Counted from the first letter of the stretch, positions 54,144 through 62,428 are shown. The stretch is 64,000 nt of DNA from Bacteroidota bacterium (GCA_022708025.1 JAKIZM010000003.1:38494-102493), one strand, 5' to 3'. The notes: generated by a model from the letters alone, not told the origin. Made by a program: numbers and translations.

Positions 54144-54182
54144 AGTGTTCTTGTATAATTGTTTTTGTTGATTCTGTTTTAA
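54144..54182 (+). repeat. Intergenic direct repeat, copy A
   Basis: A 39-base AT-rich stretch starting AGTGTTCTTGTATAATTG, which recurs as a 38-base copy at 55088-55125 with one inserted T as the only difference. Copy A lies 4 bases after the barrel stop and about 105 bases upstream of the lipoprotein ATG. Confidence 0.85.
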
Positions 54183-54223
54183 GTATAAACAAAGTTAAGT
54201 CAGAAAAACATTTTTAAATACTA

Positions 54224-54249
54224 ACCGAATTGAAGACCACCAATTCGGT
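54224..54249. promoter_or_regulatory. Inverted repeat in the leader of the lipoprotein gene
   Basis: ACCGAATTG and its perfect complement CAATTCGGT flank an 8-base loop, 37 bases before the lipoprotein ATG. There is no T-run after the hairpin, so it may be an operator or an RNA stem near the ribosome site rather than a terminator. Confidence 0.45.
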
Positions 54250-54286
54250 ATAAGTAAAAGTTATGTGTATATGCATAGGAGGATTT

Positions 54287-54997
54287 ATGTGTAGCAAGAA
54301 AATCATTTTATCTGTTTTAATTTTCTCAATTTATAATTTATTAATCTCTTGTTCTGAATCAGTTGAGCCAACTAAATCTGCTCTTTCTTATGTTCCTATA
54401 ACAGTTGGAGATGAAAGACAAATTGTGTTTACTGAGGATAGCTCAACTATATTTTACGAAGTAACTGGAACCGTTAATAGAAGTGATGGAATGGAAGTTT
54501 ATAAATACTCTTGGTATTATGGAACCGATACAATTCCTAACATAGAATACTATGGTATAAAAGACGGATTTTTCATTTCAACCAAATTAGATACTGTTAG
54601 AGATTCATCTTATTATTTACCCTCTAATCCTTACTTTGAACAAAAACTTGCTAAGCTTTATCCTAATAATGGAGATACTTGGCAAAGTATCCCTGGCGAT
54701 AGCTCTTCACTATATTTCATTGCACAAGATATAGGAACACAGCATACTTTTGCCGGTACTTTTAATAATTGTTATGGTTACAGATTAGATAACATAATAA
54801 GTGCAAATTATTCCAAAGGTATAGGTCATATTGCTTCCACTTTCCCTTCTTATAGTTTCGCTTATTTATCAAGTTATATAAAAGTAAATAATAGAGTTTA
54901 TGGATCTAAAATGCCTGCAAAAGATCCAACTATTGTAGGGAATCAATTTAAGAAAAGAGATCTTAGATTATTGTCTATATTATTTGGTCAAAAATAA
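54287..54997 (+). CDS. Small lipoprotein, unknown function
   Basis: The start is ATG 54287, because AGGAGG lies four bases upstream; an ATG at 54263 would add eight residues without a site. The 236-residue protein begins MCSKKIILSVLIFSIYN with a lipobox LLISC. The rest is beta-rich with tyrosine and serine-rich loops and shows a repeated type of segment (YSWYYGTDTIPNIEYYGIKDG). No family is recognised. The gene lies between the barrel gene and a region of small, decaying frames, with the direct repeats on both sides. Confidence 0.65.
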   Translation: MCSKKIILSVLIFSIYNLLISCSESVEPTKSALSYVPITVGDERQIVFTEDSSTIFYEVTGTVNRSDGMEVYKYSWYYGTDTIPNIEYYGIKDGFFISTKLDTVRDSSYYLPSNPYFEQKLAKLYPNNGDTWQSIPGDSSSLYFIAQDIGTQHTFAGTFNNCYGYRLDNIISANYSKGIGHIASTFPSYSFAYLSSYIKVNNRVYGSKMPAKDPTIVGNQFKKRDLRLLSILFGQK

Positions 54998-55087
54998 TAC
55001 ACATAGCCAGTGCCTCAATTACGGAATAGAGTAGGTCGGGATTTTTAGGTTTTGGATTGTTGGTTTTTATTTTTGAGTTTTTAGTAA

Positions 55088-55125
55088 AGTGTTCTTGTAT
55101 AATTGTTTTGTTGATTCTGTTTTAA
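55088..55125 (+). repeat. Intergenic direct repeat, copy B
   Basis: 38 bases that match copy A at 54144-54182 except for one deleted T. Copy B lies 90 bases after the stop of the 236-residue lipoprotein gene. The stretch from 54998 to 55282 is otherwise without a gene and AT-rich; I see nothing else in it. Confidence 0.85.
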
Positions 55126-55282
55126 ATAAAAACTACTTTACACACATAAAAGATTCTTATCTATTTGAGCTTTTTAAATAGTTAGAATAATATTTTCAGT
55201 TGAATTTAACATAATCATTAAAAACAAGATAGTTGCTTATGAGTTGCCGCTCCGATTCACTTTTTAATAAAGGAGGTAACAA

Positions 55283-55399
55283 ATGAAATTGAATTTAATC
55301 TTAGTAATATTTCTGCTTCCTCATAAGTGTGGAAGTAATAGAGATGCTGGCTATAAATTAGAAAGGTTATACTTTTTAAATTTAAAGATATTCTTATAA
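55283..55399 (+). CDS. Very short ORF with strong ribosome site, lipoprotein-like N terminus; possibly a remnant
   Basis: The 38-codon frame begins MKLNLILVIFLLPHKCGS and is preceded by AAAGGAGGT, an excellent ribosome site five bases before the ATG. A hydrophobic core followed by a cysteine at residue 16 resembles a short lipoprotein signal, although Pro-His-Lys interrupts it. The rest (DAGYKLERLYFLNLKIFL) is not typical of a mature lipoprotein. It may be a truncated lipoprotein gene, a small secreted peptide, or chance. It lies ahead of the next damaged lipoprotein frame. Confidence 0.4.
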   Translation: MKLNLILVIFLLPHKCGSNRDAGYKLERLYFLNLKIFL

Positions 55400-55442
55400 G
55401 TTAATTGACTTATATTTAATACAAAGTAAGGGAACAGAAGTA

Positions 55443-55922
55443 ATAAAAACAATAAGCAAAATATTTTTATTATTAGCTATTGTCCTGGTTTTCAGTTATT
55501 GCAGTTCGGAAGATGATGATGGTTTGGGAACGTATTATACCGGCACTTTTAATGACTCAGTTAATATCTTGAGCACATCTGATACAGTTAATATTATTCT
55601 GGAACAGTGGAGAAATCATCTTCAGAAGCAAAATGTTCCGTATTCATTTGAGGCAAATAATAATGATACTGTTCAAATAAAATTATTTGTTTCTTTTGGC
55701 AGTTATGAAGAACATCCTGTGCCGGTGAAAGACGTGAAACAAATCTCTGATACTTTTTATGTGTGGTATGCATTGATAAATAGAAATTGGAAAATATTAG
55801 ATAAGAATAATTCTATTACCGAAGTAAATACTTCACCCATGATAAGTTATGTTAGTGTTGATAGTGTTGTGATTTATAAAAAAGATAATAAGACTGTTAA
55901 TTTCTTTTCAAGGTTAAAGTAA
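55443..55922 (+). CDS. Small lipoprotein with non-standard start (ATA) or lost start codon
   Basis: Reading from ATA at 55443 gives IKTISKIFLLLAIVLVFSYC, an obvious lipoprotein signal with cysteine at residue 20. A 139-residue, mostly beta-rich mature part follows (SSEDDDGLGTYYTGTFNDS at its start). The first standard start codon (TTG 55524) lies after the cysteine and would remove the signal. The signal remains intact, so either ATA is used, preceded by AAGGGA at about 10 bases, or an ATG was recently mutated and the gene is silent. The function is unknown. A hairpin terminator follows the stop. Confidence 0.55.
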   Translation: MKTISKIFLLLAIVLVFSYCSSEDDDGLGTYYTGTFNDSVNILSTSDTVNIILEQWRNHLQKQNVPYSFEANNNDTVQIKLFVSFGSYEEHPVPVKDVKQISDTFYVWYALINRNWKILDKNNSITEVNTSPMISYVSVDSVVIYKKDNKTVNFFSRLK

Positions 55923-55928
55923 GTTGTT

Positions 55929-55960
55929 ATGCTGAAATATTTTCAGCATCCTTTTTATTT
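55929..55960 (+). terminator. Intrinsic terminator after the small lipoprotein gene
   Basis: ATGCTGAAA and TTTCAGCAT form a perfect 9-bp stem with a 3-base loop, followed by CCTTTTTATTTTT. It lies 6 bases after the stop codon and is a textbook rho-independent terminator on the plus strand. Confidence 0.85.
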
Positions 55961-55988
55961 TTAATCATTAAGTTGATTAAAGAGATAG

Positions 55989-56021
55989 ATCCTGAAACAA
56001 TCCGCCTACGGCGGACAGGAT
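55989..56021. repeat. Nested REP-like palindrome
   Basis: An inner stem TCCGCC/GGCGGA (3-base loop) lies inside an outer stem ATCCTG/CAGGAT. The GC-rich piece is quite unlike the AT-rich surroundings and is placed between two convergent genes, typical of dispersed palindromic repeats. It is different in sequence from the palindrome at 11107. Confidence 0.6.
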
Positions 56022-56043
56022 GACTAACGCAATTATTTACTTT

Positions 56044-56685
56044 TTATCCAAAAATAAAACTTCGCAGTTCATCAACTGAATGGAAAATATTATTACCATT
56101 TAGTTCTCTTACTTTTTCTTCAGCGTAACTGTCCCAAAGAACAGAAGCAATTTCAACTCCGGCTTGTTTTGCTGCAATAATATCTGAAGGCGCATCACCA
56201 ATCATTAAAACTTCAGAAGGATTGAGTTTATATTTTTTAAGAAATTTAATTATTCCCTCCGGAGCGGGTTTATGATCTTCAACATCATCACCGCTTACGA
56301 TCATATCAAAGTATTTTGTTAATCCAAGCTCATCAAGAGTAATAAGTGCTGATGTTCTTCCTTTGCCTGTAAAAACCGAAAGAAGTATTCCGGAATTTTT
56401 TATTTCAATAATTAATAGTTTTATTCCTTCATAAAGCTGTGCTATTGCGTGATTATCTTTGTAATATTTGTAATAATCTGCACGCGCAGATTCATATTCA
56501 TCTTTACACATTTCTTTAAGTATAACATCTTCTGTTGGACCGAATAAAGCAATTATTTCCGCATCGGAAAAAGTTCTGCCGAGATATTTTTGTGTTATAT
56601 GATTGAATGAATCAAAGATAAGTTGATTGGTATATGTAAGTGTTCCATCAACATCAAATATAATTCCTTTAAATCGAGATTTCAT
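56044..56685 (-). CDS. HAD-superfamily hydrolase, phosphoglycolate phosphatase-like
   Basis: The 213-residue protein has nucleophile motif IIFDVDGTLT (Asp11 and Asp13), motif II VFTGKGRTS, motif III lysine DDVEDHKPAPEG and motif IV VLMIGDAPSDIIAAKQAG. The four-helix cap after residue 17 fits the Gph/PgmB/GmhB-like subfamily. It removes phosphate from a small metabolite in the cytoplasm. The gene begins 1 bp after the stop of the PQQ-type gene, so they are co-transcribed. The exact substrate is not predictable. Confidence 0.85.
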   Translation of the reverse strand: MKSRFKGIIFDVDGTLTYTNQLIFDSFNHITQKYLGRTFSDAEIIALFGPTEDVILKEMCKDEYESARADYYKYYKDNHAIAQLYEGIKLLIIEIKNSGILLSVFTGKGRTSALITLDELGLTKYFDMIVSGDDVEDHKPAPEGIIKFLKKYKLNPSEVLMIGDAPSDIIAAKQAGVEIASVLWDSYAEEKVRELNGNNIFHSVDELRSFIFG

Positions 56686-56686
56686 T

Positions 56687-58525
56687 TTATTCTGTAATTT
56701 TTATGATGCTTAAGTTACCATCAATATTTTTAATTACTAACTGATCCTGATTAATTTTTGCAAGACCTGTTATCGGTGAAAAGGTTGGTTCAATGATTTG
56801 TTTAACATTTTTGTTGTCAGAAATTCTGTAAAGCGAACCATCGGATAAGCCAATAAAAATATCATTATCTGATTCAGTAATTTCAAAAGAGAAGATATTG
56901 GTTTTATTTAATTCAATATTAAAATCAATCTTACCATCCTTTGTGGATATTGCAAATAGTTTTCCTGATGAGTTAAGAGCAAAAATATGTGTTTTGGTTT
57001 TGTTGATATATAATTTTTTAATATCTGTTTTTATATCTGCTGACCACACTTTTTTGCCTTGTAGTAAATCCAAAGCAATAACATTGCCTTCAGGTGATAA
57101 AGTAAAAACTTTTGATGCATTTAATATCGGAAAATTATAGGCTGGATTATCGGAAGACTTTTGTGAATACTTCCATATCAATACTCCGGATTTTGCATTA
57201 ACACAATAAACTGAATATGAAGCATCGATAAAAATTAATTTATCGTTTTCATAAACTGCTTTTGATATGATAGGTTTATCGGATAATTTTTTATCCCAGA
57301 GAATTTCAAATGTAAAAGCATCATAGGAAAGTATTCTTCCCTTGGATGTTCCGAATACAACGCTTTTAATTGTTTTATCCAGATCAATTACATTTAAATC
57401 CGAAGTAATATTTTCACCAATGCCTGCAACTTGAATTACTTCACCATTGTTTGAATTGATGGAATAAAGATCTCCGCCGACAGTTGCAACCAGAAAGAGA
57501 TCTCTGTAAAGAATCGGATTAGATTTTACATCGCCGAATATTTCAGAAACAAATTTTTCCTTTCCGGTAAAATCAATAAGATAAAGTAAACCATTATCAA
57601 TTGTTATGTAAATACGATTATCAGCAAGATTTAATTTTGTTGTAGAAGTTGAGTTGTAATTAATCCGGATTATCTGTTTATAAGTAGGATTATCTTTTTT
57701 TGAAGCCGTAGTTTGTTCGGTTATAACCTTTAATTTATTTAAAGATTCTGCAAACAGGAATTCAGTATTATCATTATCAAAATATTTCTTTATTACAAAG
57801 ATTGAATCATTTTTATTTTCAATAAGATGATAAACCGGTTTGTTGTTTTTATCAATCCCAGGTAATCCGATTTCCAGTGCCTGATCAATCTTTACAGTAA
57901 ATTTATTTTCCTCAGGATAAAAATAAATCATTTTGTTATTCTTAATCCTGTTAAGGAGTTGCGAACGATTAATTATTTTATTTAAAGGTAAATTTGAAAA
58001 AGAATATATCAGTTTCCCTTTAAGCGCTTTGCTTTCTTCATCCAATAAAACAAGCGATTCAATATTTACATATCCAATATCTTTCTCAAATGGTATAACA
58101 GAGTTAAATCCAAATAAACAGACATCTTCATAATTAATAACGAAAGTCTGCTCGTCAATTTCCTGCCTGACAAGATATTGGCTTAGAATACTATTTGAAT
58201 AATCATTGTAACCCGCAATTATTTTTACATTAAGATTATTTTCAGATATAAACGAAGTTAGCTGTCTCAACTCATGCAAAGAATTTGCTGATTCCACATT
58301 ACCTGATAACAGAATAGTGTTAACATTTTTTTCTCTTTTAAGTAAAGTTGTAAGAAGTTCAATTTTATTTCGGTCAGATTTTCCAAAAAAAGCAATCTCT
58401 GAGATAATTGCATACTTTTTATTTTGGCATAAAATTGGCGTATATACTTCACCGATAAGCAAAAACAAAATAAATATTTGAAATATTTTAATAAAGGAAT
58501 TATCTGACATTGCGGCGTTTAACAT
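56687..58525 (-). CDS. Exported fusion of a degenerate metallophosphoesterase and a PQQ-like beta-propeller
   Basis: The protein has about 612 residues from ATG 58525; TTG 58540 and ATG 58510 are alternatives. The signal sequence is FQIFILFLLIGEVYTPILCQ. Residues 35-270 follow the calcineurin-like phosphoesterase pattern, but the metal ligands are changed: ISDxH reads ISEIA, GDxxE reads GNVES and GNHD reads GYND. The rest is a PQQ-like beta-propeller (blades such as DRIYITIDNGLLYLIDFTG, VSEIFGDVKSNPILYRDLF and GKLFAISTKDGKIDFN). It is probably a binding or sensing protein in the periplasm. The HAD gene follows 1 bp later. Confidence 0.78.
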   Translation of the reverse strand: MLNAAMSDNSFIKIFQIFILFLLIGEVYTPILCQNKKYAIISEIAFFGKSDRNKIELLTTLLKREKNVNTILLSGNVESANSLHELRQLTSFISENNLNVKIIAGYNDYSNSILSQYLVRQEIDEQTFVINYEDVCLFGFNSVIPFEKDIGYVNIESLVLLDEESKALKGKLIYSFSNLPLNKIINRSQLLNRIKNNKMIYFYPEENKFTVKIDQALEIGLPGIDKNNKPVYHLIENKNDSIFVIKKYFDNDNTEFLFAESLNKLKVITEQTTASKKDNPTYKQIIRINYNSTSTTKLNLADNRIYITIDNGLLYLIDFTGKEKFVSEIFGDVKSNPILYRDLFLVATVGGDLYSINSNNGEVIQVAGIGENITSDLNVIDLDKTIKSVVFGTSKGRILSYDAFTFEILWDKKLSDKPIISKAVYENDKLIFIDASYSVYCVNAKSGVLIWKYSQKSSDNPAYNFPILNASKVFTLSPEGNVIALDLLQGKKVWSADIKTDIKKLYINKTKTHIFALNSSGKLFAISTKDGKIDFNIELNKTNIFSFEITESDNDIFIGLSDGSLYRISDNKNVKQIIEPTFSPITGLAKINQDQLVIKNIDGNLSIIKITE

Positions 58526-58796
58526 TTTGTTTTCTATCAAAGTTCTGTTGCTAATTTAATAAAATTTAAAATCAATAAGAGAAAATTAAAGTCATTTTAT
58601 TGATTAGCAGATATAAAACATTCTGATCTTGAAGCACAAAAAAGTTTGTAACGGGTACGGGACAATGAATTTACTATTTAATCATATAATTAGATGAAAA
58701 ATTAAAATCACTTAAAAAAAATAAGTTTAAAAAAGTAAAAAAATACTGTATAAACTAACTAACTAAATATATCCAATAACTAATAAAGGTTACAAA

Positions 58797-60515
58797 ATGA
58801 AAAAAATATTATACTTGTTCATCGTCTTGCTTTTGGGAGCAATACCATATTATTCTACTTTAGCTCAAGAAGATCAGATTGAAGGACAAAACTTTCAATT
58901 TCAAGTTCCCGAGCACATTCAATCATTACAGCAGCAAATTAAATTGGCTGAAGATAATGAAGATTGGGATTTATATTATTCTCTAAGACCTAAATTAATA
59001 ACCGCATGGAATGATGCTAAACCAGAAATTGCGAATCTTTACAGAAATACAAATAATGCTGAACAAGATAATATAAACACAGAAGCTCCAAAGTTTACCA
59101 CTCCTTACTCCTCTCAAATCCAGAGTCCTCTTTGGGGTAATGATATTATTGTTCATAGCGGTAGTGTTTTAGATATGAGTTTGGTCGTATCAAGAAACGA
59201 TACACTATATCTTGGTGTTTTGGAATCTTCTGGAACAGCAGTAAACATTTATGCTTCCGGCAATGGTGGAAGTACATGGTCATTATTCCGAAGCGGTTTT
59301 AGTGTTCAAGCAAGTAAAATTGAACTAATAGACTTTGATGGTTTTCACGGATCCTCAGGACCATCGTATCTTCTATTATTTACATTATATAATAACGGGA
59401 CATTATGGTGCACAAGATTTGAAACCGGTTCATCAAGTTATACTAATAGTAAAGTTGTAAATAGTGGTTGTACGGATTTTTCAATAGACAGGACTTATAG
59501 CGCAGCAAATTATCGTTGTTTCGTACTCTATGATAGCACAGGTACGCAATTTCATAAACGAAGTGATCCTGCCAGCTATGCAACTATTTGGCAAGATCCA
59601 CGTGAAATTTTCAATTGTAAAGATCCTGATATAGCTTATGGGCTTGATGGTTCATTATATTTAACTTATGTGGGTAGGAGTTCTGGCAACTTATATCAGT
59701 TCAATAATTATAATTATGGTGATCCTGCTTCATTTATAAATCAACGAACAGTTGAAACCGGTTCAACTGATACAACATTTACTCCAGAAATTATCGCAAC
59801 AAGACAAGATACATCACAACAAACCGTAATGATGGTATATACAATTTTGAATAATGGGAGAAATGACTTAAGAACTTCTTTTAAAACAGGTGGAAGCGGT
59901 TGGAGTGTACCAGCAAATTGGTCTACATATAGTAATACTGATAACAAATTAGTTAATCTTTTTTGTAAAAAACAAAGTTCTAATACTATTTTTCAGGCAA
60001 GTTTTACTCGCACTGGTCTAGGTAATACAACACCTCGCGCCATTAGATATAGAAAATTCAGCTCTGGAAATTGGAACAGTAGCATACAAGTATCTGACGA
60101 ATCGAGAAATGTAACAGGTTTACAAGAATCAAATGTAGTTGAATTATCTACCGGAACTGCAGTATTTGCATACGTTGGATCAAATTCACTGAATGTATAT
60201 TTTGACAATTCTTCCTGGGTTACTGATGTTAAACCTGAAACCGGAATTCCCGAAGTTTATTCTCTTTCTCAAAACTATCCAAACCCATTTAACCCAAGCA
60301 CAGCTATCAGGTTTAGCATTCCTGAACAGACTAATGTTAGCTTAAAAATATTTAACAGCATCGGACAGGAAGTTGCATCTTTAGTAAACGGTGAATTATC
60401 TGCAGGTAATCACGAAGTAAACTTTAATGCAAGTAAACTTTCAAGCGGCATTTATTTCTACAGAATAGAAACTCCTGCTTTTACTTCAACAAAGAAGATG
60501 ATTCTTATTAAGTAA
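58797..60515 (+). CDS. T9SS-secreted protein with propeller-like domain and sorting domain
   Basis: The 572-residue protein has a signal peptide (LYLFIVLLLGAIPYYSTLAQ), a helical linker at about 30-90, and a beta-rich part at about 115-475 with propeller-type strands (DTLYLGVLESSGTAV, LYLTYVGRSSGNLYQF). The end has a T9SS type A sorting domain, SLSQNYPNPFNPST, then IFNSIGQEVASLV and SSGIYFYRIE. It would be exported through T9SS and cut by a PorU-like sortase. AAAGGT precedes the ATG. The 256-bp upstream gap shows no element that I recognise. The ligand is unknown. Confidence 0.85.
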   Translation: MKKILYLFIVLLLGAIPYYSTLAQEDQIEGQNFQFQVPEHIQSLQQQIKLAEDNEDWDLYYSLRPKLITAWNDAKPEIANLYRNTNNAEQDNINTEAPKFTTPYSSQIQSPLWGNDIIVHSGSVLDMSLVVSRNDTLYLGVLESSGTAVNIYASGNGGSTWSLFRSGFSVQASKIELIDFDGFHGSSGPSYLLLFTLYNNGTLWCTRFETGSSSYTNSKVVNSGCTDFSIDRTYSAANYRCFVLYDSTGTQFHKRSDPASYATIWQDPREIFNCKDPDIAYGLDGSLYLTYVGRSSGNLYQFNNYNYGDPASFINQRTVETGSTDTTFTPEIIATRQDTSQQTVMMVYTILNNGRNDLRTSFKTGGSGWSVPANWSTYSNTDNKLVNLFCKKQSSNTIFQASFTRTGLGNTTPRAIRYRKFSSGNWNSSIQVSDESRNVTGLQESNVVELSTGTAVFAYVGSNSLNVYFDNSSWVTDVKPETGIPEVYSLSQNYPNPFNPSTAIRFSIPEQTNVSLKIFNSIGQEVASLVNGELSAGNHEVNFNASKLSSGIYFYRIETPAFTSTKKMILIK

Positions 60516-60537
60516 AATAGTCAAAGATCGTGTTGCT

Positions 60538-60570
60538 AAAGGACGGTTTTTTGCCGTCCTTTTTATTTTT
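60538..60570 (+). terminator. Intrinsic terminator
   Basis: AAAGGACGG and CCGTCCTTT form a 9-bp stem with loop TTTTTTG, followed by TTTATTTTT. It lies 22 bases after the stop of the secreted protein. A slightly decayed copy lies after the next gene (62399). Confidence 0.9.
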
Positions 60571-60651
60571 AAAGCAAAACAAATTTTGAAAAAACATTAA
60601 TAAAATAGAGTCTTAATTTTACTGTAGGTAAACTATTTATATCTCAAAAAG

Positions 60652-60674
60652 TCTCTCTCTTTTTAAGAGAGAGA
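60652..60674. repeat. CT/GA hairpin in the intergenic region
   Basis: TCTCTCTCTT and AAGAGAGAGA form a perfect 10-bp stem with a 3-base loop; a further GAGAGAG follows within ten bases. The gap 60516-60898 holds a terminator, this hairpin and the promoter/leader; nothing else was found. Confidence 0.6.
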
Positions 60675-60736
60675 TTTAGAGAGAGTTCATTTATTTTAGA
60701 CTAATATTATTTATATAAAAATCAAATCGATTATTA

Positions 60737-60768
60737 TTGACAATAAGAATAGATTATTTTTAATTTTG
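60737..60768 (+). promoter_or_regulatory. Probable promoter of the first YD-like repeat gene
   Basis: TTGACA is followed after 18 bases by TAATTTTG, which fits TAnnTTTG, the -7 form known in Bacteroidota. The transcript would begin near 60775 and carry a leader of about 125 bases. The same arrangement stands before the paralogous gene. Confidence 0.5.
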
Positions 60769-60770
60769 TT

Positions 60771-60870
60771 AAGGAACTTTTCAACTTCGCGAGAGCAAGG
60801 GAGCTACCAAAGATTTTCTTATTAAGCTCTGCTTCCCAATACCCACACGAAGCAGAAGTTTTAGAAATAG
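60771..60870 (+). ncRNA. Conserved structured leader, copy 1
   Basis: About 90 bases that agree closely with the leader of the paralogous gene (62568-62665), with a common core CTTCGCGA, AAGGGAG, CCAAAGATTTTCTTATTAAG, CTGCTTCCCAATACC. In this copy TCTGCTTC (60828-60835) pairs perfectly with GAAGCAGA (60849-60856). In the other copy the right arm changes to CGGAAG and a shorter stem remains. It may be only a shared 5' UTR or a cis-acting RNA. I know no riboswitch class with this sequence. Confidence 0.4.
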
Positions 60871-60898
60871 TTTTTTCATACAATCAGGGAGTTGCTCT

Positions 60899-62377
60899 AT
60901 GAAAACTTTCACGAAAGTTACATTTATAGTAATCTTATTGTTTCCTATACAAATATTCTCGCAAACAGACAGTAGATATCAATTCTTTTCTGAAAAACAA
61001 CCTAAGGAAAGAATCAATTACAACACTCAGCCTTATGAACATTTAAAAGAAGGTTTACAAATAAAAGACTCCAGTAATTCAGATATAAGATCAATAATAA
61101 ATAAAAATGTGCTTGATAATGGATCCCTTTTAGTTGAAAAGGTAGAACAAAACTGGGATGGTTCTAATTGGATAAATTATAGAAAGTATAATTATACCTA
61201 TGATTCAAATAATAATCTGATTGAATATATATGGCAAGGCTGGTATGAATCCAATTGGCTGAATGCTGTAAAAGAAACATATACTTATAATTCAAACAAT
61301 GATTTGATTGAATATATTCAGCAAAGCTGGGGTAGTTCTACGTGGGTGAACAAAGAGAATTATACTTATTCCTATGATTTAAATAATAAACTTATTGAAA
61401 AAGTATATCACATATGGGTTGCAACCAATTGGGTAAATAAATGGAAAGATAGTTATAACTATGATTCAAATAATAAATTGGTCGAAAGGATATACCAACG
61501 CTGGATTTATTCCAATTGGGAGAATAATTTGAAATATAGTTATACCTATGGTTCAAATAATTATTTGATTGAATATTTTTGGCAGGGTTGGAATGGTTCA
61601 AGTTGGGCAAATTTCAGGAAGTATAATTATGCCTATGACTCAAATAATAATTTGATTGAAGAAACTCGGGTGGACTGGGAAAATTCAAATTGGAGAAATA
61701 ATGAAAGGCATACTTATGCATATAACGCAAATAATAATTTGATTGAACATATATGGCAGGCCGGAAATGATTCCAGTTGGGGAAATTACTGGAAGTATAA
61801 TTATACTTATGACTCAAGTAATTATTTAATTGAAAGAATGTGGTTTGTCTGGCATATTAATTCTACCGATTGGGATTATTTTGTTAAGTATACATACTCT
61901 TACGATTCAAATAATAATATGATTGAAATGTTATCGCAAGGTTGGGATGGTTTCAATTGGATGGATACCTGGATTTATACATATAACTATGATACAAATA
62001 ACAATATGATTGAAGAGATTTGGCAAAGCTGGGGTGGTTCCAATTGGGTAAATTATAAAAATATTTTTTACTCATACTCACCAACAGATGTTGAAGAACT
62101 ACCGGGTGAAATTAAAACCTACAGTTTATCTAATAACTATCCGAATCCGTTTAATCCTTCAACAACAATTAAATATCAAATTCCAAAATCAGGACTTGTT
62201 ACACTTAAAGTATTTAATGTTTTAGGTAAGGAAATTATAACACTTGTAAATGAAGAAAAGTCAGTAGGAAGTTATGAAATTACGTTTGATGCATCAGGTT
62301 TACCAAGCGGAATATATTTTTACAAGTTGTCAGCCGACAACTTCCAGCAGACTAAGAAGATGATTCTGCTTAAGTAA
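60899..62377 (+). CDS. T9SS-secreted YD-like repeat protein (diverged repeats)
   Basis: The 492-residue protein has a signal peptide (VIVILLFPIQIFSQ region at 10-22). A leader follows, then about ten repeats of 29 residues with consensus YTYDSNNNLIE, a variable stretch, and WxGSNWVN, over residues 80-395. The end, SLSNNYPNPFNPST and then VFNVLGKEIITLVN with GIYFYKL, is a T9SS type A sorting domain. The repeats resemble YD-repeats of Rhs proteins in pattern only. CAGGGAG lies before the ATG. It is probably a surface or released binding protein; the ligand is unknown. Confidence 0.85.
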   Translation: MKTFTKVTFIVILLFPIQIFSQTDSRYQFFSEKQPKERINYNTQPYEHLKEGLQIKDSSNSDIRSIINKNVLDNGSLLVEKVEQNWDGSNWINYRKYNYTYDSNNNLIEYIWQGWYESNWLNAVKETYTYNSNNDLIEYIQQSWGSSTWVNKENYTYSYDLNNKLIEKVYHIWVATNWVNKWKDSYNYDSNNKLVERIYQRWIYSNWENNLKYSYTYGSNNYLIEYFWQGWNGSSWANFRKYNYAYDSNNNLIEETRVDWENSNWRNNERHTYAYNANNNLIEHIWQAGNDSSWGNYWKYNYTYDSSNYLIERMWFVWHINSTDWDYFVKYTYSYDSNNNMIEMLSQGWDGFNWMDTWIYTYNYDTNNNMIEEIWQSWGGSNWVNYKNIFYSYSPTDVEELPGEIKTYSLSNNYPNPFNPSTTIKYQIPKSGLVTLKVFNVLGKEIITLVNEEKSVGSYEITFDASGLPSGIYFYKLSADNFQQTKKMILLK

Positions 62378-62398
62378 GCATATTACTTTTTAGATTAT

Positions 62399-62428
62399 AA
62401 AGGACGGTTTTTTGCCATCCTTTTTTTT
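62399..62428 (+). terminator. Intrinsic terminator after the first YD-like repeat gene
   Basis: AAAGGACGG and CCATCCTTT form the same hairpin as at 60538, with one mismatch in the stem, loop TTTTTTG and a long T-run. The gap 62378-62695 otherwise holds only the promoter and leader of the next gene. Confidence 0.85.

Noticed and set aside
60899..62377. Rhs/YD-repeat toxin.
   Set aside because: The YD-like motif is similar in pattern only. The length is small, there is no Rhs core or toxin tip, and the end is a T9SS sorting domain.
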